Position numbers and translations under genes: made by a program. The notes under the pieces were generated by a model, which saw only the letters and a program-made list of their open reading frames with translations, had not been told where the DNA came from and ran no database searches. Below are positions 42,426 through 51,189 of a stretch of DNA of 64,000 bases, one piece after another. The first letter of the stretch is position 1. The number at the start of each line of letters is the position of its first letter. The stretch is from Streptomyces malachitofuscus (GTDB lineage Bacteria; Actinomycetota; Actinomycetes; Streptomycetales; Streptomycetaceae): positions 1 through 64,000 of the forward strand of contig NZ_BMUF01000017.1 of NCBI RefSeq assembly GCF_014650055.1. Reading direction: 5' to 3'.

Positions 42426-43400
42426 ATGGCAGAGGTGTCCGCCGGCGAGCCGGACGGGGAGCACGCGGGTGAGGGAGTCATCACCACTCGCGCGCTCACC
42501 AAGCGCTACCGCGGCGGACAGCTCGCCGTCGACGGTCTGCGGCTGACCGTCCCGGCGGGCAGCGTCTTCGGCTTCCTCGGCCCCAACGGCTCCGGCAAGA
42601 CCACCACCATCCGCATGCTGATGGGGCTGATCGAGCCGACCTCCGGCACGGCGCACGTCCTGGGACGGCCCATGCCGCGCTCCGCGCGCGCCGTGCTGCC
42701 CCACGTCGGGGCCCTCATCGAGGGCCCCGCCCTCTACGGCTTCCTCTCCGGCCGGGACAACCTGCTGCGCTACGACGCCGCCGATCCCACCGCCGATCCG
42801 CGCACCCGGCGCGCCCGCGTGGCCGACGCACTGGACCGGGTGGGCCTCGCGGCCGCCGCGGGCAAGAAGGCGAAGGCGTACTCCCTCGGCATGAAGCAGC
42901 GCCTCGGCCTCGCGGCCGCCCTGCTCCAGCCGCGCCGGCTGCTCGTCCTGGACGAGCCGACCAACGGCCTCGACCCGCAGGGCATGCGGGAGATCCGCAC
43001 GCTGATCCGCGAGCTGGCCTCGGACGGCACGACCGTCTTCCTCTCCTCCCACCTCCTCGACGAGATCGAGCAGGTGTGCACGCACGCCGCCGTGATGGCC
43101 CGGGGCCGGCTGATCACCCAGGGCCCGGTCGCCGACCTGGCCGCGGGCGCCCGCGGCCGACTGGTGGTGACCACGCCGGACCCGGCGGACGCCGCCCGGG
43201 TGCTGAAGGAGCAGGGGGTCGCCGATGTCGTCGTGGCGGAGGACCGGGTGACCGGCGAGGCGCCCGAGCGCGACCTCGCCGAGGTGAACGCGGCCCTGGT
43301 CACCGCCGGTGTCCGGGTCCGCGGCTTCGGGCTCGAACGGGTCTCGCTGGAGGACGCGTTCGTGGCACTGACCGGGGAGGGGTTCGATGTCGCGGGCTGA
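42426..43400 (+). CDS. ABC transporter ATP-binding protein
   Basis: 324 residues. Walker A GPNGSGKTT (52-60), signature YSLGMKQRLGLA, Walker B RLLVLDEPTNGLDPQG and the switch His in FLSSHLLDEIEQVC are all present. The DrrA-like C-terminal domain after 230 is of the kind found in drug and lipid exporters. It overlaps the permease gene by 14 bases. With the LolA-like protein upstream it suggests an export system for a hydrophobic compound. Confidence 0.95.
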   Translation: MAEVSAGEPDGEHAGEGVITTRALTKRYRGGQLAVDGLRLTVPAGSVFGFLGPNGSGKTTTIRMLMGLIEPTSGTAHVLGRPMPRSARAVLPHVGALIEGPALYGFLSGRDNLLRYDAADPTADPRTRRARVADALDRVGLAAAAGKKAKAYSLGMKQRLGLAAALLQPRRLLVLDEPTNGLDPQGMREIRTLIRELASDGTTVFLSSHLLDEIEQVCTHAAVMARGRLITQGPVADLAAGARGRLVVTTPDPADAARVLKEQGVADVVVAEDRVTGEAPERDLAEVNAALVTAGVRVRGFGLERVSLEDAFVALTGEGFDVAG

Positions 43401-44262
43401 AGCGGTGCGCAGGACGAGCCCGCTGTGGACCCTCGGCCTGTTCCGCAGCGAGCTGCTCACCACGTTCCGGCGCTGGCGCACCGTGGCCCTGCTCGGGGTG
43501 CTGGCGGCCGTACCTGTCCTCGTCGGCATCGCCGTGCGGATCGAGACCGGCGACGGCTCGCCGGCCGGGGGCGGGGGCGGCGGGGGCGGCGGCCCGGCGT
43601 TCATCTCGCAGATCACCAACAACGGACTGTTCCTGGTCTTCACCGCGCTCGCCGCCACCCTGCCGTTCTTCCTGCCCATGGCGATCGGGGTGGTCGCGGG
43701 CGACGCCCTCGCCGGCGAGGCGAACGCCGGGACGCTGCGCTATCTCCTGGTCGCCCCCGCCGGCCGAACCCGTCTGCTGCTCGCCAAGTACGCGACGGTC
43801 ATGGCCTTCTGTCTGGTCGCCACCCTGGTGGTCGCCGTCTCGGCACTGCTCGTCGGCGCCCTGCTGTTCCCGCTGGGCGACCTCACGACCATCTCGGGCA
43901 CCCGCATCGGCTTCGGCGAGGGCCTGGCCAGAGCCCTGCTCATCGCCCTGGTCGTCGCCGCCTCACTGATCGGCGTGGCGGCGCTCGGCCTCTTCGTCTC
44001 CACGCTGACCAACAGCGGCATCGCGGCGATGGCGACCACGGTCGGGCTGCTGATCACGGTCCAGATCCTCGACCAGATCCCCCAGCTGCACGCCTTGCAC
44101 CCCTATCTCTTCTCCCACTACTGGCTGTCCTTCGCCGACCTGATGCGCGAGCCGGTCCACTGGGACGACCTGACGAAGAACCTGGGCCTCCAGGCCCTCT
44201 ACGCGGCCGTGTTCGGCTCGGCGGCGTGGGCGAGGTTCACGTCGAAGGACATCACCGCCTAG
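43387..44262 (+). CDS. ABC transporter permease (ABC-2 type)
   Basis: 291 residues with six helices (about 30-50, 78-100, 120-150, 165-190, 200-222 and 265-280). A Gly-rich external loop near 60-68 is made of a run of GGC/GGG codons. ABC-2 features: LFRSELLTTFRRWRT at the start and the GEANAGTLRYLLVAPAGRTRLLLAKY coupling region, seen in two parts. It pairs with the preceding ATPase. Seven bases separate its stop from the converging reductase gene. Confidence 0.92.
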   Translation: MSRAEAVRRTSPLWTLGLFRSELLTTFRRWRTVALLGVLAAVPVLVGIAVRIETGDGSPAGGGGGGGGGPAFISQITNNGLFLVFTALAATLPFFLPMAIGVVAGDALAGEANAGTLRYLLVAPAGRTRLLLAKYATVMAFCLVATLVVAVSALLVGALLFPLGDLTTISGTRIGFGEGLARALLIALVVAASLIGVAALGLFVSTLTNSGIAAMATTVGLLITVQILDQIPQLHALHPYLFSHYWLSFADLMREPVHWDDLTKNLGLQALYAAVFGSAAWARFTSKDITA

Positions 44263-44269
44263 GAGCACA

Positions 44270-44854
44270 TCAGCCGGCCTCGTAGGGGAAGCGGGCGAGC
44301 GGCGCCTCCCGTGCGAAGAACGTCTTGGCCCGGGACAGCGCCTCGGTGTCCTTCAGTACGTCACCCGGCTTGCTGCCGTTGCCGAGCAGCACCCCGCCGA
44401 ACCGCATCCCCATGTACGCGGCCGAGTTGTTCAGGGTGCCCACCAGCGGGTCGGCGACCTCCGGCTCCTCGTGTGCGAGCGCGGTGACGCCCCACAGGGT
44501 GCGCCCCGCCATGGCCGCCTTGAAGTCCAGCCCCGGGGTGCGCAGCCAGCCCGACCAGTAGTCGAGGTAGCGCTTGGTCTGAGCGGACACCGAGTACCAG
44601 TACAGCGGCGAGGCGATGACCACGTCGGTCGCGGCCAGTGTGGCGTCGAGGAGCAGGGCCACGGCGCCTTCGGTGGGGCGGACGTGGTCGCTGTCGTGGC
44701 GCAGGTCCTCGAAGTCGGGGACGGGGTGGGTGGTGAGGTCGATCCACTGCTGCTCCACGTCCGGGGGCAGCTGTTCGGCGGCCCGGCGGGCCAGCAGTTC
44801 GGTGTTGCCGTCGGGGCGGGCACTGCCCAGGACGAAGAGAAAGCGGCGAGTCAT
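44270..44854 (-). CDS. Flavodoxin-fold NAD(P)H-dependent FMN reductase
   Basis: 194 residues from the ATG at 44854, with GGGGATGATC upstream. The fold begins with FLFVLGSARPDGNTELLARR, the phosphate-binding loop of NADPH-dependent FMN reductases. VVIASPLYWYSVSAQTKRYLDYW is the FMN-contact segment. It probably reduces flavins or quinones. No partner is evident nearby. Confidence 0.88.
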   Translation of the reverse strand: MTRRFLFVLGSARPDGNTELLARRAAEQLPPDVEQQWIDLTTHPVPDFEDLRHDSDHVRPTEGAVALLLDATLAATDVVIASPLYWYSVSAQTKRYLDYWSGWLRTPGLDFKAAMAGRTLWGVTALAHEEPEVADPLVGTLNNSAAYMGMRFGGVLLGNGSKPGDVLKDTEALSRAKTFFAREAPLARFPYEAG

Positions 44855-44936
44855 GATCATCCCCAGATGCTCGGCGTACGCCAATAACAAGCATCTGCAT
44901 CATATGCGCATGCAAGCAGTTCGCCAAGGGACGTCC

Positions 44937-46154
44937 TCAGTCGGCGGCCCCGCGCCGCTCCGCCTCCCGCGCCACGGCGAGCAGCACCTCCTCCCGTCCG
45001 TGCGGCACCACCAGGTGGAGCCCTGCCGGACAGCCGTCGGCGCCGAAACCGGCCGGGAGGCTCAGCGCGGGATGACCGCTGACATTGAACGCCCAGGTGA
45101 GCGCGGTCGAATAGACGTCGCCGGGGCCGTCGTGACCGTGCGGTTGGGTGGGTGCCGTGGGGGTGAGCAACAGGGGGGTGCGGGCGAAGAGGGCCGCCAG
45201 CCGCGCGTCGTTCCCGGTGCGGACGCGGTGGGCGTCGGCGGGGTCGGCGCCGGGGGTGCGCAGGGCGAACCAGGCCGGCGCGGGGTCGAGGAGCCGCGGT
45301 GGCGGAGACGGCCGCACCAGCCGCACGACCCCCGCGTCGACGAGCCGGGCGACCGCCGCCCGGGCCAGGGCGACGGGTTCCGGGTCGGGCGCGGCGAAGC
45401 CGAGGTCCGGGGACCAGACGGCGGCGAGGGGGAAGGTTACGGGGGTCCCGGCCGGAGCGGGCCGGCCCGCCATCACCCGCCACCACGCCGTCGCGTCCGC
45501 GGCCGTGCGGGCCAGGACCCCGGGCGCCGCGAGACCCGTACGGTCGGGCGAGGGGAGCCGGCCGCCCGTGGCCTTCAGCCCGACGACCCCGCACCACGCC
45601 GCCGGGATCCGCACCGAGCCCGCGCCGTCACTGCCCGTCGCCAGCGGCACCAGCCCGGCCGCCACGGCGACCGCCGACCCGGCCGAGGAGCCGCCCGGCG
45701 TGCGGTCCGCCCGCCACGGATTGACGGTACGGCCGTGCGCCCCGAGCCCCCAGGTCTGCCAGGGAGTGCCCGGCCCGGGCACCGAGGTGGCGCCCACCGC
45801 GACACAGCCGGCCGCGAGCAGCGGTCCGGCCGCGGCCGCACCGCGCCGTCCCTTGACCGCGACCGGCACCCCGGCCAGCGGCAGCGGCTCCCCGGCGGCG
45901 ACCCGCGCGTCCACCTCGTCCGCCCGCCGCAGCGCCTCCTCGCCCCACACCTCGAGGAACGCGCACAGTTCCGGATCGGCCTGCGCGATCCTCTCCAGCG
46001 CCTCCGCGACCACCTCCACGGCCCGCCGTCCCCGCGCGCGGACGGCGGAGGCGATCTCCTCGGCACCGTCCCCGTTCAGCGCGACGCGCCCGTCAGACGG
46101 GCCAGCGACTCCGTCTCGCGGGGCGGCCGACCGCTCAGGTCGCCCAGCCGCCAC
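44937..46154 (-). CDS. Amidase-signature hydrolase
   Basis: Up to 405 residues. Amidase-signature catalytic residues are visible: Lys in VPVAVKGRRG, the Gly/Ser-rich TPGGSSAGSAVAVAAGL and the cis-Ser/Ser region TGSDGAGSVRIPAAWCGVVGLK. It hydrolyses an amide. The start is uncertain. The only conventional start is the GTG at 46154, which overlaps the preceding gene by 79 bases. Conserved sequence appears to begin at a CTG at 46079 whose bases form CTGA with the stop of that gene, in the position where neighbours have ATGA or GTGA. Relatives are usually longer (430-500), so it may be a compact form. Confidence 0.8.
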   Translation of the reverse strand: MAAGRPERSAAPRDGVAGPSDGRVALNGDGAEEIASAVRARGRRAVEVVAEALERIAQADPELCAFLEVWGEEALRRADEVDARVAAGEPLPLAGVPVAVKGRRGAAAAGPLLAAGCVAVGATSVPGPGTPWQTWGLGAHGRTVNPWRADRTPGGSSAGSAVAVAAGLVPLATGSDGAGSVRIPAAWCGVVGLKATGGRLPSPDRTGLAAPGVLARTAADATAWWRVMAGRPAPAGTPVTFPLAAVWSPDLGFAAPDPEPVALARAAVARLVDAGVVRLVRPSPPPRLLDPAPAWFALRTPGADPADAHRVRTGNDARLAALFARTPLLLTPTAPTQPHGHDGPGDVYSTALTWAFNVSGHPALSLPAGFGADGCPAGLHLVVPHGREEVLLAVAREAERRGAAD

Positions 46155-46588
46155 TCGGGCACCCAGGGCACGCGGTACACGTCGATCATCGCTTCGATCA
46201 GCCGGATCCGGTGGGCCAGGGGACGCGGCAGCCGTCCCGGCGCGTCCGCCACCAGGACCACGGCGTCCAGGTCGAGCCCCTGGGGTGCCTCTCCGCGCCG
46301 GAACACCTCCGCGGCCGGGACGACCGCGTCCAGTCCGGCGGCGTGCGTCCGGGCGACGAGGAGCACCGACCGCGGATCGGCGGGGCCGGGCCAGACGCGT
46401 CCGCTGTCGTGTCCGCCGTAGACCGCGGCGAGTGTCGAGACGCCGGCACCGCCGTGCAGGCCCACCCAGGAGAAGCGCCGGGCCGTCGCCTGTATGGGGG
46501 CGGGCTCCGGCGGAGCCGCCTCCGCCTCCGGTGGCGCCACCGGCCCTCGGATCCAGATCTCCGGTCCCTGTCGCATGCCTGTCCGCAT
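46076..46588 (-). CDS. DUF6668-like protein with a P-loop-like Gly-rich segment
   Basis: 170 residues from the ATG at 46588 (AGGAGAGGGGGC ahead); an ATG at 46621 lacks a ribosome site. Features: a Pro-rich start, SWVGLHGGAGVSTLAAVYGG (about 48-67), which resembles the start of ParA/MinD-like ATPases without the canonical Lys-Thr/Ser, then VLLVARTHAAGLDAVVPAAE and LDAVVLVADAPGRLPRPLAHRI. The DUF6668 name is from memory. Function unknown; possibly a degenerate P-loop protein. Located between the amidase and the divergent TPR gene. Confidence 0.7.
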   Translation of the reverse strand: MRTGMRQGPEIWIRGPVAPPEAEAAPPEPAPIQATARRFSWVGLHGGAGVSTLAAVYGGHDSGRVWPGPADPRSVLLVARTHAAGLDAVVPAAEVFRRGEAPQGLDLDAVVLVADAPGRLPRPLAHRIRLIEAMIDVYRVPWVPEWRLGDLSGRPPRETESLARLTGASR

Positions 46589-46748
46589 GCCCCCTCTCCT
46601 GCTCGCCACCTCGATCTTCATGCCGCCGGGGGAACGGGGAACCGGGTGGGACGGTCGTTGGGACGAGCCTGTGACAACGCGGTGACGTGAGAAGCGCGGG
46701 CGAGCGGACAGACTCGACGGTAGGTGGTACGACCCGAATGAGGGGACG

Positions 46749-48314
46749 ATGTCTCGACTCAGCCGCGAGAAGAAGCGGGAACAGCAGCAGGCCGCGCATG
46801 CGGCGAACCTTGCGGCGATGCCGATCGACGTCCGTGTCCCCGGCGCGGGCGGGGCCGGTACGGGCGGGGCGTCGGTCGGCGGGGTGGCGGTGATCGCGGG
46901 GCCCGGTGAGGAGATCCAGCAGGCCGTGCTGAACCGCCTCCACCGCATTGCCATCGCCTCCGGGCACGCGGTCCTGGCCACCGTGCACGACGAACGCATC
47001 GGCTACGTCGTCCCCCTCCAGGTCGACCCGGACGGCTCCAGCCACTTCACCGGCCGCCCGGCACCGATCGGTCCGGTCGGAAACCGGACCTCACCACACG
47101 TCCCGCAGCCGACGCCTGGTGCTGAGCCCGTGCGGGGTGGGGAGCCCGTGCCGGGATCGGAGCCCGGCCGGCCGTCGGAGCCCGGCCGGGGCCCGCAACC
47201 GACGACCGGTGGTCCGGCGTCGGGGCCGGAGTCCGTGGCGGGCCCGCAGCCGACGACCGGTGCTGAGCCCGTGCGGGGTCGGGGGCCCGCGTTGGGGTCG
47301 GGGCCTGGGCGACAGTCGGAGCATGGTCGGGGAGCGGAGTCCGTGCGGGGCTCGCAGCCGACGCCCGACGCTGCGCCTGTGCGAGGCGCCGGGCCCGTGC
47401 CGGGCACGCTTCCCGTGCCGGGCTCGGAGTCCACGCGTGGGGCGGAGCCCGTCTCCGGGTCCGCGCCCGCGCCGGGGTGTGAGTCCGACGCCGACCGGCC
47501 GACGCACCTTCTGCGTCCCGTGCCGGAACCGGACGCACCGGCGGAGCCGGATGCCGTGCGGGATGCCACGCCCACCTACAAGCTGCGGCCGGTCCCCGAG
47601 CCGCGCGCTCCCCGGGACGCCGTACCGACGTTCGAGTTGCGGGCCGTGCCCGGGCAGGCGGAGGCCTCACCGCCGGGTACGGTCGTGCCCCCGACGGGCG
47701 AGTTCGGTCCGCCCCCGCCCATGGACGTGAGGCCGCACCCCACGGAGCAGGAACGGGAGTCGGAGCCGGACCCCGACCCCAAGCCCACCCCGCCCCGCGG
47801 GTTCGACGCCGTGGCGGAGGCCGTGCTCGGCGACGAGCCGCCGGCCGGCTCCGGCGAGAACCACCTCGCCGAGCCCATGGCCCGGGTCAACGACGCCGTC
47901 CGCTCCGGCCGGATCGACACGGCCGCCCGCCTGGCGGAGGAGACCGTGGCGGAGGCGTCGGCCACCCTCGGGCCGGAACACCCCGAGGTGCTCCGCCTGC
48001 GCGAACTCACCGCGTACATCGCCTACCTGGCCGGTGAGCCGCTGCGCGCCTTCCGGCTCTCCCTCGACCTCGCCCTGATCTGCCGCCGCGCACAGGACGC
48101 CGAGGCCGCCTACGGCAACGTCCGCAGCGCCGCCACCGCATGGCGCGCGGTGCGCGACCCGCTGCTCGGACTGGAACTCGGGCACGAGCTGATCGCACTG
48201 TGGACCGAGCTCACCGCCGAGGGCGGCCCCGCCGCCGACGAGATGGAGGAGCTGGAGTCCGCCCGTGCCCGCATGGGCCGCCTGACCGAACGCGCTCGCA
48301 CGCAGCGGAGCTGA
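46749..48314 (+). CDS. TPR-like helical protein with long low-complexity linker
   Basis: 521 residues. A conserved N-terminal part (1-105; SRLSREKKREQQQAAHAANL, and an alpha-helical VLNRLHRIAIASGHAVLATV with IGYVVPLQVDPDGSSHF) is followed by about 240 residues of Pro/Gly/Glu low complexity with imperfect PQPTTGAEPVRG-like repeats. A C-terminal helical TPR-like domain (about 375-510; ARLAEETVAEASATLGPEHPEVLRLRELTAY) completes it. The domain order is common in Streptomyces proteins of unknown role. Divergent from the DUF6668-like gene, with 160 bases between starts. Confidence 0.78.
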   Translation: MSRLSREKKREQQQAAHAANLAAMPIDVRVPGAGGAGTGGASVGGVAVIAGPGEEIQQAVLNRLHRIAIASGHAVLATVHDERIGYVVPLQVDPDGSSHFTGRPAPIGPVGNRTSPHVPQPTPGAEPVRGGEPVPGSEPGRPSEPGRGPQPTTGGPASGPESVAGPQPTTGAEPVRGRGPALGSGPGRQSEHGRGAESVRGSQPTPDAAPVRGAGPVPGTLPVPGSESTRGAEPVSGSAPAPGCESDADRPTHLLRPVPEPDAPAEPDAVRDATPTYKLRPVPEPRAPRDAVPTFELRAVPGQAEASPPGTVVPPTGEFGPPPPMDVRPHPTEQERESEPDPDPKPTPPRGFDAVAEAVLGDEPPAGSGENHLAEPMARVNDAVRSGRIDTAARLAEETVAEASATLGPEHPEVLRLRELTAYIAYLAGEPLRAFRLSLDLALICRRAQDAEAAYGNVRSAATAWRAVRDPLLGLELGHELIALWTELTAEGGPAADEMEELESARARMGRLTERARTQRS

Positions 48315-48342
48315 GCGGGCCCCGCCCCGAAGCGTGCTCCTG

Positions 48343-48526
48343 GGGTCTGTCGTTCGGATCACGCCGCAGACGCGGGGCCTGGCACGCGCATCTGCGGCGT
48401 TGTCGTCGGTTGCCAGGGCTCCGCCCTGGCGCCCTCCTCCGCCTTGCAGCTGCACGCACCAGGCCCCGCTCACGGTGCTGACGAGGAACCGCCAGTTCCC
48501 TGCGACATGATCCGAACGACAGACCC
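48343..48526. mobile_element. MITE-like element with 19-bp terminal inverted repeats
   Basis: The ends GGGTCTGTCGTTCGGATCA (48343-48361) and TGATCCGAACGACAGACCC (48508-48526) are perfect 19-base inverted repeats bounding 184 bases with no gene. Inside are three nested palindromes: ACGCCGCAGA/TCTGCGGCGT, GCGGGGCCTGG/CCAGGCCCCGC and GCCAGGGC-TCC-GCCCTGGC. If CTAG is the target duplication, it reads CTAG on the right and CTGG on the left. It is non-autonomous, so a transposase must be elsewhere. I recall similar ends in other Streptomyces genomes. Confidence 0.82.
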
Positions 48527-48999
48527 TAGTGCAGGCAGAACTCGTTGCCTTCCGGATCGGCCATCACCAGCCAGCTCCCGGAAGGCTCCGCCACCCGTCG
48601 CAGCACGCGCGCACCGAGCCCCTCGAGCCGGGCGAGCTCCTCCTCGCGGCGCCCCTCACCGGGGTGCAGATCGAGATGCAGCCGGTTCTTGACCGTCTTC
48701 TCCTCCGGCACGCGCTGGAAGAGCAGCCGCCGCCCGCGGCCGGTGCCGCTCTCCTCGTCATAGGGGTCGTCGGGGTGCCGTACCGCCGCCAGGTCGCGCC
48801 AGGCATGGCGGCCGTGGGACTCGGTGACGAGCTCGGCCGGGACGGCTCCCGCGCCGAGCAGCTTGCCGATCAGCGCGCTGTTGTCCTCCACCACGTACCG
48901 GAGGGCGGCGGCCCAGAAGTCGGCCTGCGCGTGCGGGTCGGCCGCGTCGATGACGACCTTCCAGTGCACGGGCGTGGCCGGAGTCGGTGTCTGCGTCAT
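48526..48999 (-). CDS. VOC-superfamily (glyoxalase/bleomycin-resistance fold) protein
   Basis: 157 residues from the ATG at 48999. Typical VOC half-motifs: VHWKVVIDAADPHAQADFWAAAL at the start, RLHLDLH in the middle and WLVMADPEGNEFCLH at the end, with metal-site His/Glu residues at the usual places. Substrate unknown. The TAG stop codon shares its first base with the last base of the MITE terminal repeat, so the insertion may have set or shifted the end of the protein. A TATAAC box just upstream and no ribosome site suggest a leaderless transcript. Confidence 0.85.
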   Translation of the reverse strand: MTQTPTPATPVHWKVVIDAADPHAQADFWAAALRYVVEDNSALIGKLLGAGAVPAELVTESHGRHAWRDLAAVRHPDDPYDEESGTGRGRRLLFQRVPEEKTVKNRLHLDLHPGEGRREEELARLEGLGARVLRRVAEPSGSWLVMADPEGNEFCLH

Positions 49000-49054
49000 G
49001 GCACCAGTTATAGATCCCGGCACTGACAACGTCCGGCGGCTCGGCGGGACACCC

Positions 49055-50074
49055 CTACGGCCGCGTCCCCAGCGCATCGGCCTCGGGCGCGGCGGGCACG
49101 CCCTCCGGGCTCCGCTCGGCGCCCACCGGATCGGCGGCCGCGGCGGTCCGCAGCGGGGCGGGGGCGTCGGCCAGGGCCCGCGCGGCCCGGCGGGAGGTGC
49201 GCAGTGCGTCCCAGGTCAGCAGGGTGAGCGCCAGCCACACCAGTGCGAAACCGGCCCAGCGCTCGGGCGGCATGGCCTCCTTGAAGTAGAGGACCCCGAG
49301 CACGAACTGGAACACGGGCGCCAGGTACTGCAGCAGCCCCAGCGTGGACAGGGGCACGCGGATCGCCGCGGCACCGAAGCAGACCAGGGGGAGCGCGGTG
49401 ACCAGTCCGGTAGCGGCGAGCAGCACCGCGTGTCCGGCGCCCTCGGCGGCGAAGGTCGACTCGCCCCGGGCGCCCAGCCACAGCAGGAAGCCGAGGGCGG
49501 GCAGGAACTGGATCGCCGTCTCCGCGGCCAGCGACTCGACACCGCCGAGGTTGACCTTCTTCTTCACCAGCCCGTAGGTGGCGAAGGAGAAGGCGAGACA
49601 GAGCGAGATCCACGGCGGCTGGCCGTAACCGATCGTGAGGACCAGCACCGCCGCCGCGCCGACGCCGACCGCCGCCCACTGCGCGGGCCGCAGGCGCTCC
49701 TTCAGCAGCAGCACGCCCATCGCGATGGTGACCAGCGGGTTGATGAAGTAGCCGAGGGAGGCCTCGACGACATGCCCCGAGTTCACGGACCAGATGTAGA
49801 CGCCCCAGTTCACCGTGATGACCGACGCGGCCACCGTGACCAGCGCCAGCCTGCGCGGCTGCCGCACCAGCTCACCGAGCCAGGCCCAGCGGCGGACGAC
49901 GAGCAGGGCGGCGGCCACGAAGAACAGCGACCAGACCATCCGATGGGCCAGGATCTCCACCGCCCCGGAGGGCTTCAGCAGGGGCCAGAACAGCGGCACG
50001 AGCCCCCACATGCCGTACGCCGCGAAGCCGTTCAACAGTCCTATCCGCCGCTCTGCGGCCGACTTCCCGGTCAC
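49055..50074 (-). CDS. rarD: EamA/RarD-family transporter
   Basis: 339 residues from a GTG with GAGGGAGGG ahead. Ten helices in two EamA repeats: GLLNGFAAYGMWGLVPLFWPLL near the start, NWGVYIWSVNSGHVVEASLGYFINPL (RarD-specific region, two motifs), SFATYGLVKKKVNLGG and LQYLAPVFQFVLGVLYFKE. RarD proteins export small metabolites; the physiological substrate is unclear. The last 40 residues are a Pro/Ala tail. Confidence 0.92.
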   Translation of the reverse strand: MTGKSAAERRIGLLNGFAAYGMWGLVPLFWPLLKPSGAVEILAHRMVWSLFFVAAALLVVRRWAWLGELVRQPRRLALVTVAASVITVNWGVYIWSVNSGHVVEASLGYFINPLVTIAMGVLLLKERLRPAQWAAVGVGAAAVLVLTIGYGQPPWISLCLAFSFATYGLVKKKVNLGGVESLAAETAIQFLPALGFLLWLGARGESTFAAEGAGHAVLLAATGLVTALPLVCFGAAAIRVPLSTLGLLQYLAPVFQFVLGVLYFKEAMPPERWAGFALVWLALTLLTWDALRTSRRAARALADAPAPLRTAAAADPVGAERSPEGVPAAPEADALGTRP

Positions 50075-50243
50075 GGGCCCTCCCTCGTCCTGTCGTGTGC
50101 CCTGTCTCCGCGATGCGCGCCGAACGCGCGCGATCCTCGCCGGACGACGGTAACGCCGGACACCCCCGCGTGTCATGTCCGTACCGGCATACGGTCATGA
50201 CGAGCGGGGGTGGGAGGTCCCGGGGCTTCTGGCGGCGGCCGGG

Positions 50244-51098
50244 TCAGCCCTTGAGCGCGGCGGCCACGGCCTCGGCGAGCGGAGTGGTCGGGCGGCCCGC
50301 CAGCCGGGACAGATCGCCGCTGTCCACGACGAGCTCGCCCTTCTCGATCGAGAGGTCCACGCCGGCGAGGACGGCCGCCATCGGCTCGGGCACCCCGGCG
50401 CCGGCCAGGATGCCGGTGAGCGCGTCGGGCGTCACCGGGTTGTACACGATCTCCCTGCCGGTCTGCCGGCTCAGCTCGGCCGCGTACTCGGCGAAGCTCC
50501 ACGCCTCGTCGCCGCCCAGCTCGTAGGTCTTGTTCTCGTGTCCCTCGCCGGTCAGTACCGCCACGGCGGCGGCCGCGTAGTCGGCCCGCGAGGCGGAGGA
50601 GACCCGGCCCTCACCGGCGGCGGCGAGAACCGCCCCGTGCTCCAGCACCGGAGCGAGGTTCTCGGTGTAGTTCTCGTGGTACCAGCCGTTGCGCAGCAGC
50701 GCGTAGGGCACGCCCGAGCCGAGCAGCGCCTCCTCCGTGCCGCGGTGGTCGTCGGCGAGGGCGGCGGTCAGCGCGCCGGGGGCGCTGGTGTAGGCGAGCA
50801 GGGCGACACCGGCGGCCTTCGCCGCGTCGATGACGACCCGGTGCTGTCCCACCCTTCCCTTGTCGAACTCGTTGCCGGAGATCAGCAGCACCTTGTCACC
50901 GGCGGCGAACACGCCGTCGAAGGACTCGGGGGCGTTGTAGTCGGCGACCGCGACGCGTACCCCGCGCCCGGCGAGGTCCGCCGCCTTCTCGGCGCTGCGG
51001 ACGACGGCGGTGACCTGTTCGGCCGGAACCTTCTCCAGCAGCTGCTCCACGACGTGGCGGCCGAGCTTTCCGGTGGCTCCGGTGACGACGATGCTCAT
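50244..51098 (-). CDS. NmrA/QOR2-type NAD(P)-binding oxidoreductase
   Basis: 284 residues, ATG with AAGGAG ahead. Rossmann motif IVVTGATGKLGRHVVEQLL (3-21), VRSAEKAADLAGRGV, the YTSAPGA and LRNGWYHENY segments and ELGGDEAWSFAEYAAEL match the QorB/NmrA-like atypical short-chain dehydrogenases that act as quinone reductases or redox sensors. It is divergent from an HxlR-type regulator, the usual arrangement for a redox- or aldehyde-responsive pair. Confidence 0.92.
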   Translation of the reverse strand: MSIVVTGATGKLGRHVVEQLLEKVPAEQVTAVVRSAEKAADLAGRGVRVAVADYNAPESFDGVFAAGDKVLLISGNEFDKGRVGQHRVVIDAAKAAGVALLAYTSAPGALTAALADDHRGTEEALLGSGVPYALLRNGWYHENYTENLAPVLEHGAVLAAAGEGRVSSASRADYAAAAVAVLTGEGHENKTYELGGDEAWSFAEYAAELSRQTGREIVYNPVTPDALTGILAGAGVPEPMAAVLAGVDLSIEKGELVVDSGDLSRLAGRPTTPLAEAVAAALKG

Positions 51099-51162
51099 GG
51101 TTCGGAACTCCTTGTGGGGTGGATGTGTCACTAACCCTAGGAGCGGCGCTAACTATGGGAAA

Positions 51163-51185
51163 GTACCCACTTTGAAGTAAGGTAC
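51163..51185. promoter_or_regulatory. Operator-like dyad between the NmrA-type and HxlR genes
   Basis: GTACCCACTT and AAGTAAGGTAC form an imperfect inverted repeat ending 4 bases before the hxlR-type ATG and covering a TAAGGT (-10-like, 51178-51183). HxlR proteins bind such repeats and usually autoregulate. Confidence 0.55.
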
Positions 51186-51189
51186 GGGC

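Noticed and set aside
48343..48526. Complete insertion sequence
   Set aside because: Only 184 bases, no transposase frame; it can be at most a non-autonomous element.
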